A DNA stretch of 64,000 nucleotides, taken from positions 118,377 to 182,376 of the forward strand of contig PMSQ01000071.1 of assembly GCA_003168355.1 (NCBI GenBank), read 5' to 3'. This document shows, piece after piece, positions 10,101-17,169 of the stretch (within the stretch, counting starts at the first letter, position 1; every line of letters starts with the position of its first letter). Below the pieces are notes generated by a model that worked only from the letters and a program-made list of their open reading frames with translations, had not been told where the DNA came from and ran no database searches. The DNA comes from Acidobacteriaceae bacterium (lineage in GTDB: Bacteria > Acidobacteriota > Terriglobia > Terriglobales > Acidobacteriaceae). Position numbers and translations under genes: made by a program.

Positions 10101-10766
10101 GGTGGATCGTCGGGAACGGGAGGCGTTGGAGGGGTCCAGGACTGGAACAATCTGGCGGGAGAAAAATCACTTTCTTCCCAGGATGTTTCGCAACGGCTGG
10201 TCATCAGCTACGTGCTTGATCTGCCTTTCGGCCACGGCAAAGCGTACCTTGCAGGAATGACCGGCATTGCCGACAAGGTAGTTTCCGGTTGGGGCGTGGA
10301 CGGTATCACCACCTTCCAGAGGGGCTTCCCGCTGAAGATCAGCTATTCCGGCTCCACGCCGGCAGAAGCAGCCAACCTGGGCATCGCAAACGTACGTCCC
10401 GATGTCGTTCCCGGATGTGACAAGAAATCGAACGGCGGCACCGTTGCTCAGTGGTTCAACACCAGTTGCTTCCTTACTCCGCCAGACTGGGGATTCGGCG
10501 ACGAATCGCGGGTAGACTCAGTCCTTCGCGGTGACGGGGCCAAGAACTTTGACTTCGCCATCTTCAAGAGGACCACGATTGCCGAGAGAGTCGGCGTCGA
10601 GTTCCGGACAGAATTCTTCAACCTGTTCAACCATCCCCAGTTCGGGATTCCAGGAGAGGGATTCAATGGCACCCCCACGGGTTCCGGGAACAACGGCTTC
10701 GGAGTGGTAAATAATACCTATGGCAATCCACGTCTGATTCAGTTCGCGATGAAAATCGAGTTCTAA
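7101..10766 (+). CDS. Oar-like TonB-dependent outer membrane receptor with carboxypeptidase-like domain
   Basis: A very large (1221 aa) outer membrane protein. A signal peptide (MPSRILWALLLSVGLLVSAS, ending YAQ) is followed by a carboxypeptidase-regulatory-like fold at about residues 28-115 (GSITGSVTDTSGAVV). Next come a TonB plug region (ETSSLGQVVEQRQANELPLN) and a long beta barrel ending in a terminal Phe (FAMKIEF), as expected for BAM insertion. Such receptors are massively expanded in Acidobacteria and are thought to import large substrates. The divergent LacI gene and shared operator suggest sugar-responsive expression. ATG 7101 is preferred over an upstream TTG (7086). A strong terminator follows. 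Confidence 0.92.
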   Translation: MPSRILWALLLSVGLLVSASSSLYAQSTYGSITGSVTDTSGAVVTDAKVTLTNLGTAEKRTQSSGSDGLFTFVNLFPAQYRIDVEKQGFKHFVRADLMVQVQQDTHIDAALQPGEVSQVVEVTGETPLLQAETSSLGQVVEQRQANELPLNGRNIFNLITSSPAAVAQGGSGGTPVSQNPFSWGNYQVGGSFGNQSAEYLDGQPLNIGYINLPIIIPTQDSVGEFKVQYNDLGADWGKFSGGVVNLSTKSGSNKFHGSGYEYLRNKALNSNEYFNKGLEIANAQPNTPPPYVQNQYGFTFGGPVIKDKTFFFVSWEQFRLRTGSVLTTTVPVTASSAFATGGMRQGDFSSLCTAGFTAGICADPTQQIYDPYTVNLTTGIRQPYLNNQIPQAEWSQATTKMWDTYFIPPNLSGNVNNFTSASSSGGNTNQFVARGDQVISSNTRLFARFSYFGLLDLPTNPFGTGLCNDRCAEDYHTKALAIGINHTFTPTTILDVNFAGSRFIYARAPILSGFDLTSLGWSAAYNSPAPAIRTPPTPAFPFPDDVGRSQGNSAIGDHNTQYNISPQLTMIRGKHTFQVGGQYELGLDNYYQTNIASGAFGFGGVWTSSTGGSNLVTCTNCAFADFLLGLSENQGTFVNQTEGAAQVPALTAGKQTYRALYVNDTWHARSKLTLNLGLRYELPGTWSERYKRLSYWDPAATNATVAGCGGTGTTCPGDAELVGTGPNSSDNNLPLDKKAFSPRLGFAYSLNEKTVIRGGYGVFFIPNYVSFGLNPDNDVINLATTPFVATTDSYITPFSTLNGNNCAFTGTPSLANFSCASNAGPFGAGGIGLPPGRSVSASITAAANGSPTLAPWADPKYGYVEQYNLDIQRQLPAGFFADVAYAGSHGVHLEQYNTDINQIPDSFLSQTTALTTPITNPLVGSPYSGLNGLTIPAGQLDRPYPEYNNISLAGYGCCSSTYNSLQATVTRRFQGGGTLLAAYTNSKLLSNTDTLTSWLEGGSSGTGGVGGVQDWNNLAGEKSLSSQDVSQRLVISYVLDLPFGHGKAYLAGMTGIADKVVSGWGVDGITTFQRGFPLKISYSGSTPAEAANLGIANVRPDVVPGCDKKSNGGTVAQWFNTSCFLTPPDWGFGDESRVDSVLRGDGAKNFDFAIFKRTTIAERVGVEFRTEFFNLFNHPQFGIPGEGFNGTPTGSGNNGFGVVNNTYGNPRLIQFAMKIEF

Positions 10767-10783
10767 GTGGTCGCGCATTTACC

Positions 10784-10814
10784 GGGCTGGGCATTTTGCC
10801 CAGCCCGTTTTTTT
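10784..10814 (+). terminator. Rho-independent terminator after the TonB receptor gene
   Basis: A perfect 9-bp stem GGGCTGGGC/GCCCAGCCC with loop ATTTT is followed by G and seven T residues, 18 bp after the stop codon. Confidence 0.93.
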
Positions 10815-10861
10815 GTGGCTCTCGCAGGCGCTATCTCACTACCGAGGCGAGGGAACCGTTG

Positions 10862-10867
10862 TATCCT
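10862..10867 (+). promoter_or_regulatory. Putative -10 (TATCCT) of the GlcG-like gene
   Basis: Located 8 nt before the start codon with no Shine-Dalgarno in between; a weak (4/6) match to TATAAT. Confidence 0.3.
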
Positions 10868-10875
10868 TCCCACGT

Positions 10876-11295
10876 ATGAGAACACTCCAAACCCTCGACT
10901 ACTCCGAAGCCAAACGCGCCCTCGATCTCGTCGTCGAAAAAGCTTTGCAGATGCAGAAGGCCGCCGCCGTCGCCGTCGCCGATTCGCACGGCGACCTTAT
11001 TTGTTTTGCTCGCATGGACGGTGCTCCCGTCTCTTCCATCCGTATCGCCATGAATAAAGCCTGGACCGCCGCCCGCGAGCGCAAACCAACCAGGGAAATC
11101 GGAGAGAAAATCAAACACCCGGAAAAAGGCCACGACATTGCCTACTACGGCGATCCCAACTATGTCGGCTGGGGCGGCGGGATTCCAGTCAGGAAGAACG
11201 GCGAAGTCGTTGGAGCGGTCGCCGTCAGCGGCCTCTCCTCGACCGAAGACATCACCCTGGCCACACTCGGCGTCGAACTGCTAGCCAACTCTTAA
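10876..11295 (+). CDS. GlcG/HbpS-family (DUF336) protein
   Basis: A 139-aa single-domain protein of the GlcG/HbpS fold, seen from the pattern LDYSEAKRALDLVVEKALQM and the C-terminal GGIPVRKNGEVVGAVAVSG with its conserved GGxP and GxxGVSG-like motifs. HbpS relatives bind haem or corrinoids; others sit beside glycolate or propanediol genes. No partner gene of those pathways is next to it, so the ligand is unknown. ATG 10876 is chosen because it begins the conserved domain; an upstream in-frame extension would start inside the preceding terminator. Confidence 0.85.
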   Translation: MRTLQTLDYSEAKRALDLVVEKALQMQKAAAVAVADSHGDLICFARMDGAPVSSIRIAMNKAWTAARERKPTREIGEKIKHPEKGHDIAYYGDPNYVGWGGGIPVRKNGEVVGAVAVSGLSSTEDITLATLGVELLANS

Positions 11296-11349
11296 GTGCC
11301 GATCTAACAAACTTTGGAAAACTTGGGAATGCTGGCAGTACCATGGAAG

Positions 11350-11407
11350 AGCAGCACTTCAGCGCTGCGTAAAGTTGATTTGGGTGGCGCAGCGCTTCAG
11401 CGCTGCG
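11350..11407. repeat. One and a half copies of the dispersed CAGCGCTTCAGCGCTG hairpin repeat
   Basis: A half copy (AGCAGCACTTCAGCGCTGCG, 11350-11369) is followed by a full 28-bp copy at 11380-11407, identical to that at 2745-2772. Each core is a near-perfect palindrome. Confidence 0.75.
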
Positions 11408-11528
11408 AAAGGTGAACCCTCCCCCTAACTCCACCTCCAGCCCCGTGTTCGCATTTCGTAACACAATTCACTTTCTAGCGCGACGCACAGCAATTGATGA
11501 AAAACTCAGTGGCAACTGAGGGGGATGA

Positions 11529-11693
11529 GTGGATCCGAACAACTGCTGCCCGCGCTGCGGCGGTACCGGATACATTGCCCAGCCGGTGGACATCAGCGGC
11601 AAGTCCGAGGGCATTGCATTTATCCGGATGAAGTGTCCGGCCTGCGTCGGCAGTGGTCGGAAAAACTCGATCCCACCTCCTACCGCGGGCTGA
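11529..11693 (+). CDS. Small zinc-ribbon protein with two CxxCxGxG-type knuckles
   Basis: A 54-aa protein below the usual size cutoff. It carries CCPRCGGTGY near the N terminus and MKCPACVGSG about 26 residues later. The paired CxxC-x-G-x-G knuckles resemble the DnaJ central zinc fingers, and four cysteines could bind one Zn. The GTG start has AGGGGG 4 nt upstream. The ATG frame (11525) that overlaps it has no such motifs. No close gene neighbour suggests a role. Motif content and the ribosome site make it likely real, though it could be a decayed fragment. Confidence 0.6.
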   Translation: MDPNNCCPRCGGTGYIAQPVDISGKSEGIAFIRMKCPACVGSGRKNSIPPPTAG

Positions 11694-11843
11694 CCGCACG
11701 GCCTGTGGTGCTTGCGAAAACGTACGAGCCCGGGGCGTCATGCTTCCCGCCCTGAAGTGACGGTCCGGGCCGGACGTTTCTCACGCGCACCAAATCACCC
11801 CTACGATGAATTGACTTTCATCCGCCGCCGCACCAGTCCTACT

Positions 11844-13157
11844 TCAAGCGATGCCGGCGGTCTTGCTGCGGACTCCGCGTCGGCGCGAAGACGCGGTTTC
11901 GACGCGATTGCGTCCTGCGGCCTTGGCACGGTAGAGAGCTTTGTCGGCTGCCTGGATAACTTCTTCCGCCGACGAATTCTCCTGCCTTGAACTAGCAACC
12001 CCAATGCTGGCCGTCACCGAAATCTCCGTCGGCGAGGTGGGACGCGAGAGTTGCCGGATGGCATGCCCGGTTTGGATCCGCCCAGCTTGGATCCGCGCTC
12101 GAGTGCCCATGTTTCCCGGTCCTGTCCTTCGGCGGTCTGGGCCGCGCGCCTCCTGCCGGCGCTCTTTGCCCCGGAGTCTGAGCGTGCCGGCTTCAATGTC
12201 GGCGCGCAGCTTTTCCAGAGGATCCAGCACGTCAACCGTCGTCTTGCCGGGAAACAGGATTGCAAACTCTTCTCCCCCGCACCGGTAGGCTTTTCCTCCG
12301 CCCGACACTCTCGCCAGCTTTGAGGCAACCAGACGCAATACCTGATCTCCCGCATCATGACCGTAGGTGTCGTTGCATCGTTTGAAGTGATCGATGTCGA
12401 CCATGGCAATGGAATACGGTGGATCGAGGCGAAGTAGGGCATCGTGGAACGCGCGGCGCGAAGGCAGCGTGGTTAGTTCGTCGTGATAGGCCAGCAGGTA
12501 GGAAGTCTCAACGATAGAAGCCGCCAGTAAGAAGGCGGCGGTGGCGAAGTAAGCCGCCGGGATTCGCCCCGCTCCTCCGAACCGCAGCGCCAGAAAGCAG
12601 CTCGCCAGCGCCCAGAGAAGGCCGTTCTCCACCGGCCTGTGAAATAGCAGAAAGCGTATGAGCAGCACCACGGCTGCGCCTGCGAATGCCAGCACCGTGG
12701 CAAAAGGCAACGGAGCAGGCGCAGCAGCATGGTGCAACCCATGCGCGCCGCTCAGCGCATCCGGCCGGCAAAGCACGGCTACGATTACAGACTCGACAAA
12801 CAGCAGCAAGGCTGGAGGCGCGCCGCTCGAAAAGGTGAATCCCTTTTCGTGCTCAAGTGAGAGAAGAACAAAGTTGAAAGGCAGGAGCAGACCCACCGCC
12901 GCAAGGGCGATGCTTCCCGGTCCGCTGGTTGCGGCATGCCCGGAAGAAAAGTATGCGATCGCCTGCTGCCCGAGGAACAGAACCAGCACGGCGAAGAAGA
13001 TGCGGCTGGAATGAAATCGCCAGGCCATCAGAAGGCCCGCGATCAATGCACCATAAAGCGCAAAAGTGACGAGCGCCGCGCTGGGGGTAACCAGGCCGGC
13101 GTGCAGCAACACCGCCGCCGCCAGAAGACAAATCCCGGGCGTCAGCAGGGACTTCAT
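11844..13157 (-). CDS. Membrane-bound diguanylate cyclase (GGDEF)
   Basis: A 437-aa protein predicted to make cyclic di-GMP. The N-terminal ~225 residues are hydrophobic with about seven to eight membrane helices and no periplasmic loop large enough for a folded sensor. The GGDEF domain then shows MVDIDHFKRCNDTYGHDAGD and the active-site RCGGEEF. I see no RxxD inhibitory site five residues before GGEEF, so product inhibition may be absent. A ~45-residue Arg-rich insertion (KERRQEARGPDRRRTGPGN) lies before the SVTASIGVA strand. Monocistronic, with convergent and divergent neighbours. Confidence 0.92.
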   Translation of the reverse strand: MKSLLTPGICLLAAAVLLHAGLVTPSAALVTFALYGALIAGLLMAWRFHSSRIFFAVLVLFLGQQAIAYFSSGHAATSGPGSIALAAVGLLLPFNFVLLSLEHEKGFTFSSGAPPALLLFVESVIVAVLCRPDALSGAHGLHHAAAPAPLPFATVLAFAGAAVVLLIRFLLFHRPVENGLLWALASCFLALRFGGAGRIPAAYFATAAFLLAASIVETSYLLAYHDELTTLPSRRAFHDALLRLDPPYSIAMVDIDHFKRCNDTYGHDAGDQVLRLVASKLARVSGGGKAYRCGGEEFAILFPGKTTVDVLDPLEKLRADIEAGTLRLRGKERRQEARGPDRRRTGPGNMGTRARIQAGRIQTGHAIRQLSRPTSPTEISVTASIGVASSRQENSSAEEVIQAADKALYRAKAAGRNRVETASSRRRGVRSKTAGIA

Positions 13158-13545
13158 CGATGTTGGGCTCCAGCAGTCAGTTGCGCGGGTCTCCGGCTGC
13201 AGATTCTCTTCTTCAGATTATCTCTGGACTGCGGGCTGAGAGGAATTGGCCGCGGGGGTTCGGCGAGCCTCTGGACCGGCCTCCACAACATGCAAATTAT
13301 TTCATGCTGTCAGCAACAGCCAGATGGGGTATGATCACTGCCGTTTGCCGCGTACTGGTAAGCTTGCACGGCAATTCTCGCCAGCACCCGCCACCCCCCA
13401 GCGAACGCTGGATTTGCAACGCAATCGCTTCATCTGAGTGAGAAGATTCTTGGTTTGGCGTCAATATTCGCTCCGTTCACGACTGGCAGTCGCGAGGTAT
13501 GAAACGCGCCAGCCGATCTCAGCACTATTCAATCGAGGAGTTCAA
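13158..13545. other. 388-bp intergenic region, mostly featureless
   Basis: It separates the divergent diguanylate cyclase and NHL/ASH protein genes. Apart from the promoter candidate at 13307-13335 and the ribosome site GAGGAG just before ATG 13546, I see no gene, hairpin or repeat in it. Confidence 0.5.
13307..13335 (+). promoter_or_regulatory. Putative sigma-70-type promoter of the NHL/ASH protein gene
   Basis: CTGTCA (13307-13312) and TATGAT (13330-13335) are separated by exactly 17 bp, implying a 5' leader of about 200 nt. Match by eye, 4/6 and 5/6. Confidence 0.4.
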
Positions 13546-15423
13546 ATGACCCGTAAGTCCCGGATATTGGCAGCAGTGATCCTGGTTCTCAGCCTTCAGT
13601 TCATTCACGCAGTTGCACAGGATGCTCGCGGCACGCAGGAAGCTGCGCGGCCCGGCGCGGTTCAGCCCCTCGTCGTCGAGGCAATCCCAGCAGAGTTGGT
13701 CCTCAAATTTAATCCCGCCGCCGTCGGTATTGCAGCGTCTTCCGCGCAGAAGCTTACCGCCAGCTTCGAGGTCTCCGGCTATAGCGGCAGCTTCACCCCG
13801 ACGGCAACCCTGCATTACGGCCATGATTACTCACTCGGCGCAATTAGTTGCAAAGTCAGCGGTAGCACAGAGACTTGTAAGGTGACGGTTTCGTTTCTGC
13901 CCACTCTGCCTGGCGCTCGCAAAGACGCTCTGCTTCTGATGGACGGTGCCGCTACCCTCGCCACCGTGCTGCTCGGCGGCACCGGCCAGGCCCCGTTATC
14001 GCTCATACAGCCGGGCATCGTGACCAGCCCCGTGACCGACGCCGGCAGCTCCGATTACATATATCAATCTGTAGTGGACGAGAACGGGACGGTGTACTTT
14101 GTCTCCGACGACAGCAATGCAGTTTTTAGCTACACCAAGGCGGGCGTTCTGACGCCGTTGCCAATCACTGGGCTCAACTCCCCGCATGCCATCGCCATTG
14201 ATGGCGCCGGAACCCTCTATATTGCCCAGAATGCCTTCGGCACAGAGATTGTGACCTACACCGCCGGCGGAGCGCAGGGCACGATCACCGTAGTTCCACC
14301 TGCGCCGCCATACGTTCCTTGCTCAAGTTTTGAATATCTATATTCCGTGGCCGTCGATCAGGCGGGAAATCTCTTTGTCCTGGAAATCGAGTGCGGTGAG
14401 ATTTTTGAGCTCAAAGCGAATGGAACCTACGTGACGACCGCAATTAATCCTTCGATGATTCAACCTTCCGAGATTGCCGTCGACGCAAATGACAACCTCT
14501 TCATCGGCGGATACGACATTAATAGGCTAACCGCCGGCGGCGTCCAGACTCAGATCAATACCGTTGGCGCCCTCGATGGTGTTCCAGTCGACGCAGCCGA
14601 TACTGTTTATGCCACCAGGTACACCGGCTTTGGTGGCGTGGTGGAGCTGCCGGCATCGGCTTACTCAACTCCAATTACCTCCCTTGATTCCGCTGCTTCC
14701 CCCCTGGGTGATTCCGTAGCCTCCGACGGCACGGTTTACGTCGGCAACTATTACAACCTCGACAAAGTAGATCGCTCACAGGGCGCGATCGCATTCGGCG
14801 AGCAGAGTGTCGGCGTCGCTAGCGCCGCGGAGGACGTCGGGATCTACAACGGAGGCAATAAATCTCTCACCGTTTCCGCCATCGCCCACAGCGGCTCCGC
14901 CTTCGCGGTAAAGTCCGCCTCTGCGCACACCTGCACCCCAGGCAAGGTAATCGCCCCCGGTGCATATTGCCAGGTTGCCGCCACCATGACCGCGCCGCAC
15001 GCAGGCATTTTCTCGGGATCCATCACCTTCACCACCGATTCCCTGAACACCACCAGCACGGCGCAGACGGTTGCGCTCTCCGGATTTGTCTACGGAGTCT
15101 ACGCCACGCCCTCGCCGTCGTCGCTGACCTTCCCGTCACAGACCGCCGGCACCACCAGTGCTGCGGCCACCGTGACCCTTACCAATCACGGAGATCTCTA
15201 TTCCGCCTTCTTCGGCACTCCTGTTTCCAGCAATCCTGTTTTCAACGTCGGGCTTGGCACCTGCACGGCCTCCGTCGCCGTGGGCGCAAGTTGCAAGCTC
15301 AGCGTCACCTTCAGTCCGGCCCTGGCGCAGCCTTACAGCGGCACCGTGACCGTTCCTGTCAGCAGCAGCGGCGGTGGCACCACCCCCTCGGTCACCTTCA
15401 GCGTTAGCGGAACCGGAGATTAA
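13546..15423 (+). CDS. Secreted protein with NHL-type propeller and two ASH-like domains
   Basis: A 625-aa exported protein (signal MTRKSRILAAVILVLSLQFI, ending AVAQ). After an Ig-like N-terminal segment (~30-170), residues ~185-430 contain NHL/SMP-type repeats of the form HAIAIDGAGTLYIAQ and IAVDANDNLFIGG, forming a beta propeller. Two C-terminal ASPM-SPD2-Hydin/choice-of-anchor-D-like modules follow (FGEQSVGVASAAEDVGIYN and LTFPSQTAGTTSAAATVTL, each with a Cys pair). The protein is probably extracellular; its ligand is unknown. The ATG at 13546 is supported by GAGGAG and by the signal peptide; an upstream in-frame extension lacks both. Confidence 0.85.
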   Translation: MTRKSRILAAVILVLSLQFIHAVAQDARGTQEAARPGAVQPLVVEAIPAELVLKFNPAAVGIAASSAQKLTASFEVSGYSGSFTPTATLHYGHDYSLGAISCKVSGSTETCKVTVSFLPTLPGARKDALLLMDGAATLATVLLGGTGQAPLSLIQPGIVTSPVTDAGSSDYIYQSVVDENGTVYFVSDDSNAVFSYTKAGVLTPLPITGLNSPHAIAIDGAGTLYIAQNAFGTEIVTYTAGGAQGTITVVPPAPPYVPCSSFEYLYSVAVDQAGNLFVLEIECGEIFELKANGTYVTTAINPSMIQPSEIAVDANDNLFIGGYDINRLTAGGVQTQINTVGALDGVPVDAADTVYATRYTGFGGVVELPASAYSTPITSLDSAASPLGDSVASDGTVYVGNYYNLDKVDRSQGAIAFGEQSVGVASAAEDVGIYNGGNKSLTVSAIAHSGSAFAVKSASAHTCTPGKVIAPGAYCQVAATMTAPHAGIFSGSITFTTDSLNTTSTAQTVALSGFVYGVYATPSPSSLTFPSQTAGTTSAAATVTLTNHGDLYSAFFGTPVSSNPVFNVGLGTCTASVAVGASCKLSVTFSPALAQPYSGTVTVPVSSSGGGTTPSVTFSVSGTGD

Positions 15424-15427
15424 GTCG

Positions 15428-15480
15428 AAGTGTGGAACAGCCGAGCTAAGGTGGGAACAGCCGAGCTAAGGTGGGAACAG
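15428..15480 (+). repeat. Short tandem array, 20-bp period
   Basis: Three consecutive, slightly diverging copies of the unit CCGAGCTAAGGTGGGAACAG directly after the stop codon of the NHL/ASH gene. They grade into the GTCGAGCGCAGCTCGAC palindrome near 15535-15551. Confidence 0.7.
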
Positions 15481-15508
15481 TCGAGCGAAGTGGAGGGTCG
15501 AGCTAAAT

Positions 15509-15534
15509 GTGGGGACAGCCGCCCTCGGCTGTCC
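15509..15534 (+). repeat. 26-bp palindromic repeat, inverted exact copy at 62195-62220
   Basis: The unit contains GGACAGCC/GGCTGTCC-type inverted arms around CGCCCTC. The exact reverse complement of all 26 bases is found 46 kb away. Confidence 0.8.
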
Positions 15535-15590
15535 GGTCGAGCGCAGCTCGACCCTCTCTTCGCCGCGGTCGACAACGCGAGTCAGCCGTC

Positions 15591-15722
15591 GGTAGTGGTG
15601 CAGTTTGAAACTTTTCAACGATTGCACCGCTCAGGCGTCATCCCGAAGTCCCGCGTTTTCACCAGCGGGACGAGGGATCTCCCGTGCGCACACAGCCGCC
15701 CCTTTCAAACTGCACCACTACC
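15591..15722. mobile_element. 132-bp MITE-like element with perfect 20-bp terminal inverted repeats
   Basis: The left end GGTAGTGGTGCAGTTTGAAA (15591-15610) is perfectly inverted at 15703-15722. The interior holds a GTCATCCCGAAG...GAGGGATCTCCC motif resembling the ends of the other repeats nearby. No coding capacity. The size and perfect ends suggest a non-autonomous element or a REP-type doublet; no obvious target duplication was recognised. Confidence 0.6.
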
Positions 15723-15743
15723 CTTTGAGTGTTGCTCTTGATT

Positions 15744-15771
15744 TTGGGTGGCGCAGCACTTCAGCGCTGCG
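15744..15771. repeat. Third copy of the GGCGCAGC-TTCAGCGCTGCG repeat
   Basis: 28 bp with one base difference from the copies at 2745-2772 and 11380-11407. It is followed by a second small hairpin (GCGGCTTTAGCCGC). Confidence 0.75.
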
Positions 15772-15936
15772 ATCACTGCCCTATTCCTAACTGCGGCTTT
15801 AGCCGCTGGGGTAAGCCCCGCTTTTCGCTCCGGCATCGAAAACTTGTCAAGAGGCAGAACCCACATCATCGGGCTTAAGTTGCTGACAATATTGGCCAAA
15901 TATTTCTGGAAAAATGTCACATTTACCCTCCAGATG

Positions 15937-15945
15937 TGATATAAT
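15937..15945 (+). promoter_or_regulatory. Extended -10 promoter (TGATATAAT)
   Basis: A perfect TATAAT at 15940-15945 preceded by TG one base upstream, in an AT-rich stretch quite unlike its surroundings. It is the strongest promoter-like signal in the window. It lies 88 bp before the endonuclease gene and about 30 bp before a terminator hairpin. Confidence 0.6.
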
Positions 15946-15974
15946 AGTAATATAAGCTAAAACTTTAAGAAAAC

Positions 15975-16007
15975 AAGGCGCGGCCCCTGGGCCGCGCCTT
16001 TTCTTTT
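15975..16007 (+). terminator. Terminator or attenuator hairpin upstream of the endonuclease gene
   Basis: A perfect 12-bp GC-rich stem AAGGCGCGGCCC/GGGCCGCGCCTT with a minimal loop, followed by TTCTTTT. It lies between the strong promoter and the endonuclease start, so most transcripts should end after about 50 nt. Confidence 0.8.
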
Positions 16008-16027
16008 GGCGAAATGAGGCGGCGGGA

Positions 16028-16486
16028 ATGCGTAAGTGCAAGGGTTTCAGGAACTTCAAAGAGCGCGGCGAGTGGGTGGAGCTGCAATTTATGGCGCGGG
16101 CCCTGCGCAAGCGATTCCGGGTGTCGAAGCCGTGGGGAGATTCGTCCGCGTACGACGTGGGTGTGGAACACGGGCGGCGTTTTCTTCGCGTGCAGGTGAA
16201 GTCGACCAGCTACAGACTCGCCAACGGTTATCTCTGCGGATTCCGACCCAACCAGAGGCGGAAACGATACGCCAGGCGAAAAGTCGATTTCTTCGCCGCC
16301 TACATCGTCCCGGAGGATGTGTGGTACATCCTCCCCGCATCCGTCGTCCTGAAAACCAAAAGCTCCGACCTGATGCTATGTCCCGTGCAGCCCATGCGAA
16401 GGAATTGTTATCGATATGAAGCCTACCGCGAAGCCTGGAAGCTCCTACGCAGCGGGAAGAACCAATCCACCGTCTTGTCATCCTGA
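16028..16486 (+). CDS. Group I intron-type PD-(D/E)XK endonuclease homologue
   Basis: A 152-aa basic protein resembling the PDDEXK_5 family (relatives of the intron-encoded enzyme I-Ssp6803I), which cut DNA at specific sites. The nuclease core is read as WGDSSAYDVGVE followed by RFLRVQVKST, giving the D...(Q/E)xK catalytic set. An N-terminal helix (ERGEWVELQFMARALRKRF) matches the family. No intron was found around it, so it is free-standing. It has a strong promoter and a terminator hairpin upstream. Its TGA stop lies inside the terminal repeat of the downstream repeat element, so insertion of that element may have trimmed or replaced the original C terminus. Confidence 0.75.
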   Translation: MRKCKGFRNFKERGEWVELQFMARALRKRFRVSKPWGDSSAYDVGVEHGRRFLRVQVKSTSYRLANGYLCGFRPNQRRKRYARRKVDFFAAYIVPEDVWYILPASVVLKTKSSDLMLCPVQPMRRNCYRYEAYREAWKLLRSGKNQSTVLSS

Positions 16487-16608
16487 GGCAGCGGAGTTCT
16501 CGGCTTCGCCGAGAACTCCCAACGAAGGACCTATGCAACTTGCCGGCGGTATCGATGCTGCCGGCGAAGTACAAAGCTCAGCCCGCAAACCCCGGACCTC
16601 AGGATGAC
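16477..16608. repeat. 132-bp repeat with 12-bp terminal inverted repeats, copy A
   Basis: It begins GTCATCCTGAGG and ends CCTCAGGATGAC, an exact inverted pair. The interior has the hairpin GTTCTCGGCTTCGCCGAGAAC and GCCGGCGGT/TGCCGGCG arms. It shares the first ~75 bp with the copy at 17025 and is related to that at 17871. Confidence 0.8.
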
Positions 16609-16621
16609 AAAAAGACCGAAG

Positions 16622-16954
16622 TCACGAGGCTTTCTGGGGCTCGTATTGATGGCCTTCATACCACTCCGCGCTCAAGTCCTTCCACTCAGGATTCACCGAC
16701 ACGACCAACGCAATTTTCCTGATTCGCAGCCAGCCTTTGATTTCCTTTTCGCGCTCGATCGCATTGCGTATGTCGTCAAAGCGTTCAAAATACGCCAGGC
16801 GGTCGAGCTTATACCTCGCGGCAAAGCTGGAGCCGATTCCGAGTTTGTGCTCGCGCACTCTACGCATGAGACTGTTGGTAACGCCGGTGTAAAGGGTCTT
16901 CGAGCGGTTCGTCATAATGTAGACGAAGTACTTTTTCTGCGGTCGCGGTGGCAT
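16622..16954 (-). CDS. GIY-YIG domain protein
   Basis: A 110-aa single-domain nuclease-fold protein. The signature YFVYIMTNRSKTLYTGVTN starts at about residue 9. The downstream Arg (RVREHK) and a Glu in the EREKEIKGW helix complete the usual GIY-YIG catalytic set. Short bacterial YhbQ/UPF0213-type proteins have this length, and their function is poorly defined. It lies between two copies of the GTCATCCTGAGG repeat and on the opposite strand to the neighbouring PD-(D/E)XK gene. Confidence 0.85.
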   Translation of the reverse strand: MPPRPQKKYFVYIMTNRSKTLYTGVTNSLMRRVREHKLGIGSSFAARYKLDRLAYFERFDDIRNAIEREKEIKGWLRIRKIALVVSVNPEWKDLSAEWYEGHQYEPQKAS

Positions 16955-17024
16955 AGATGTCGAGTTTTAGAATGACAAGACCGGGGAGCCCGCGTCTGTG
17001 ACGAATGAACATTGTTTTCCTCCT

Positions 17025-17147
17025 GTCATCCTGAGGCAGCGGAGTTCTCGGCTTCGCCGAGAACTCCCAACGAAGGACCTATGCAAGTTGCTGCCGGATT
17101 TGGTGCTGCCGGCAGAGTCAGCGCTGCCGGCGAGTACATAGAATGAC
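17025..17147. repeat. Repeat with GTCATCCTGAGG terminus, copy B
   Basis: 123 bp; the first ~75 bp match copy A almost base for base. The far end is degraded to GAATGAC. It lies between the GIY-YIG and DUF6629 genes. Confidence 0.75.
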
Positions 17148-17169
17148 AGAGTGAATTGAACCGCTCTGG

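Noticed and set aside
15428..15480. CRISPR-like array of ~20-bp units
   Set aside because: Units are contiguous with no spacers, few, and degrade into a palindrome; no cas gene is near.
16028..16486. Group I intron around the endonuclease gene
   Set aside because: No interrupted host gene and no intron core could be recognised; flanks are repeats and a simple promoter-hairpin.
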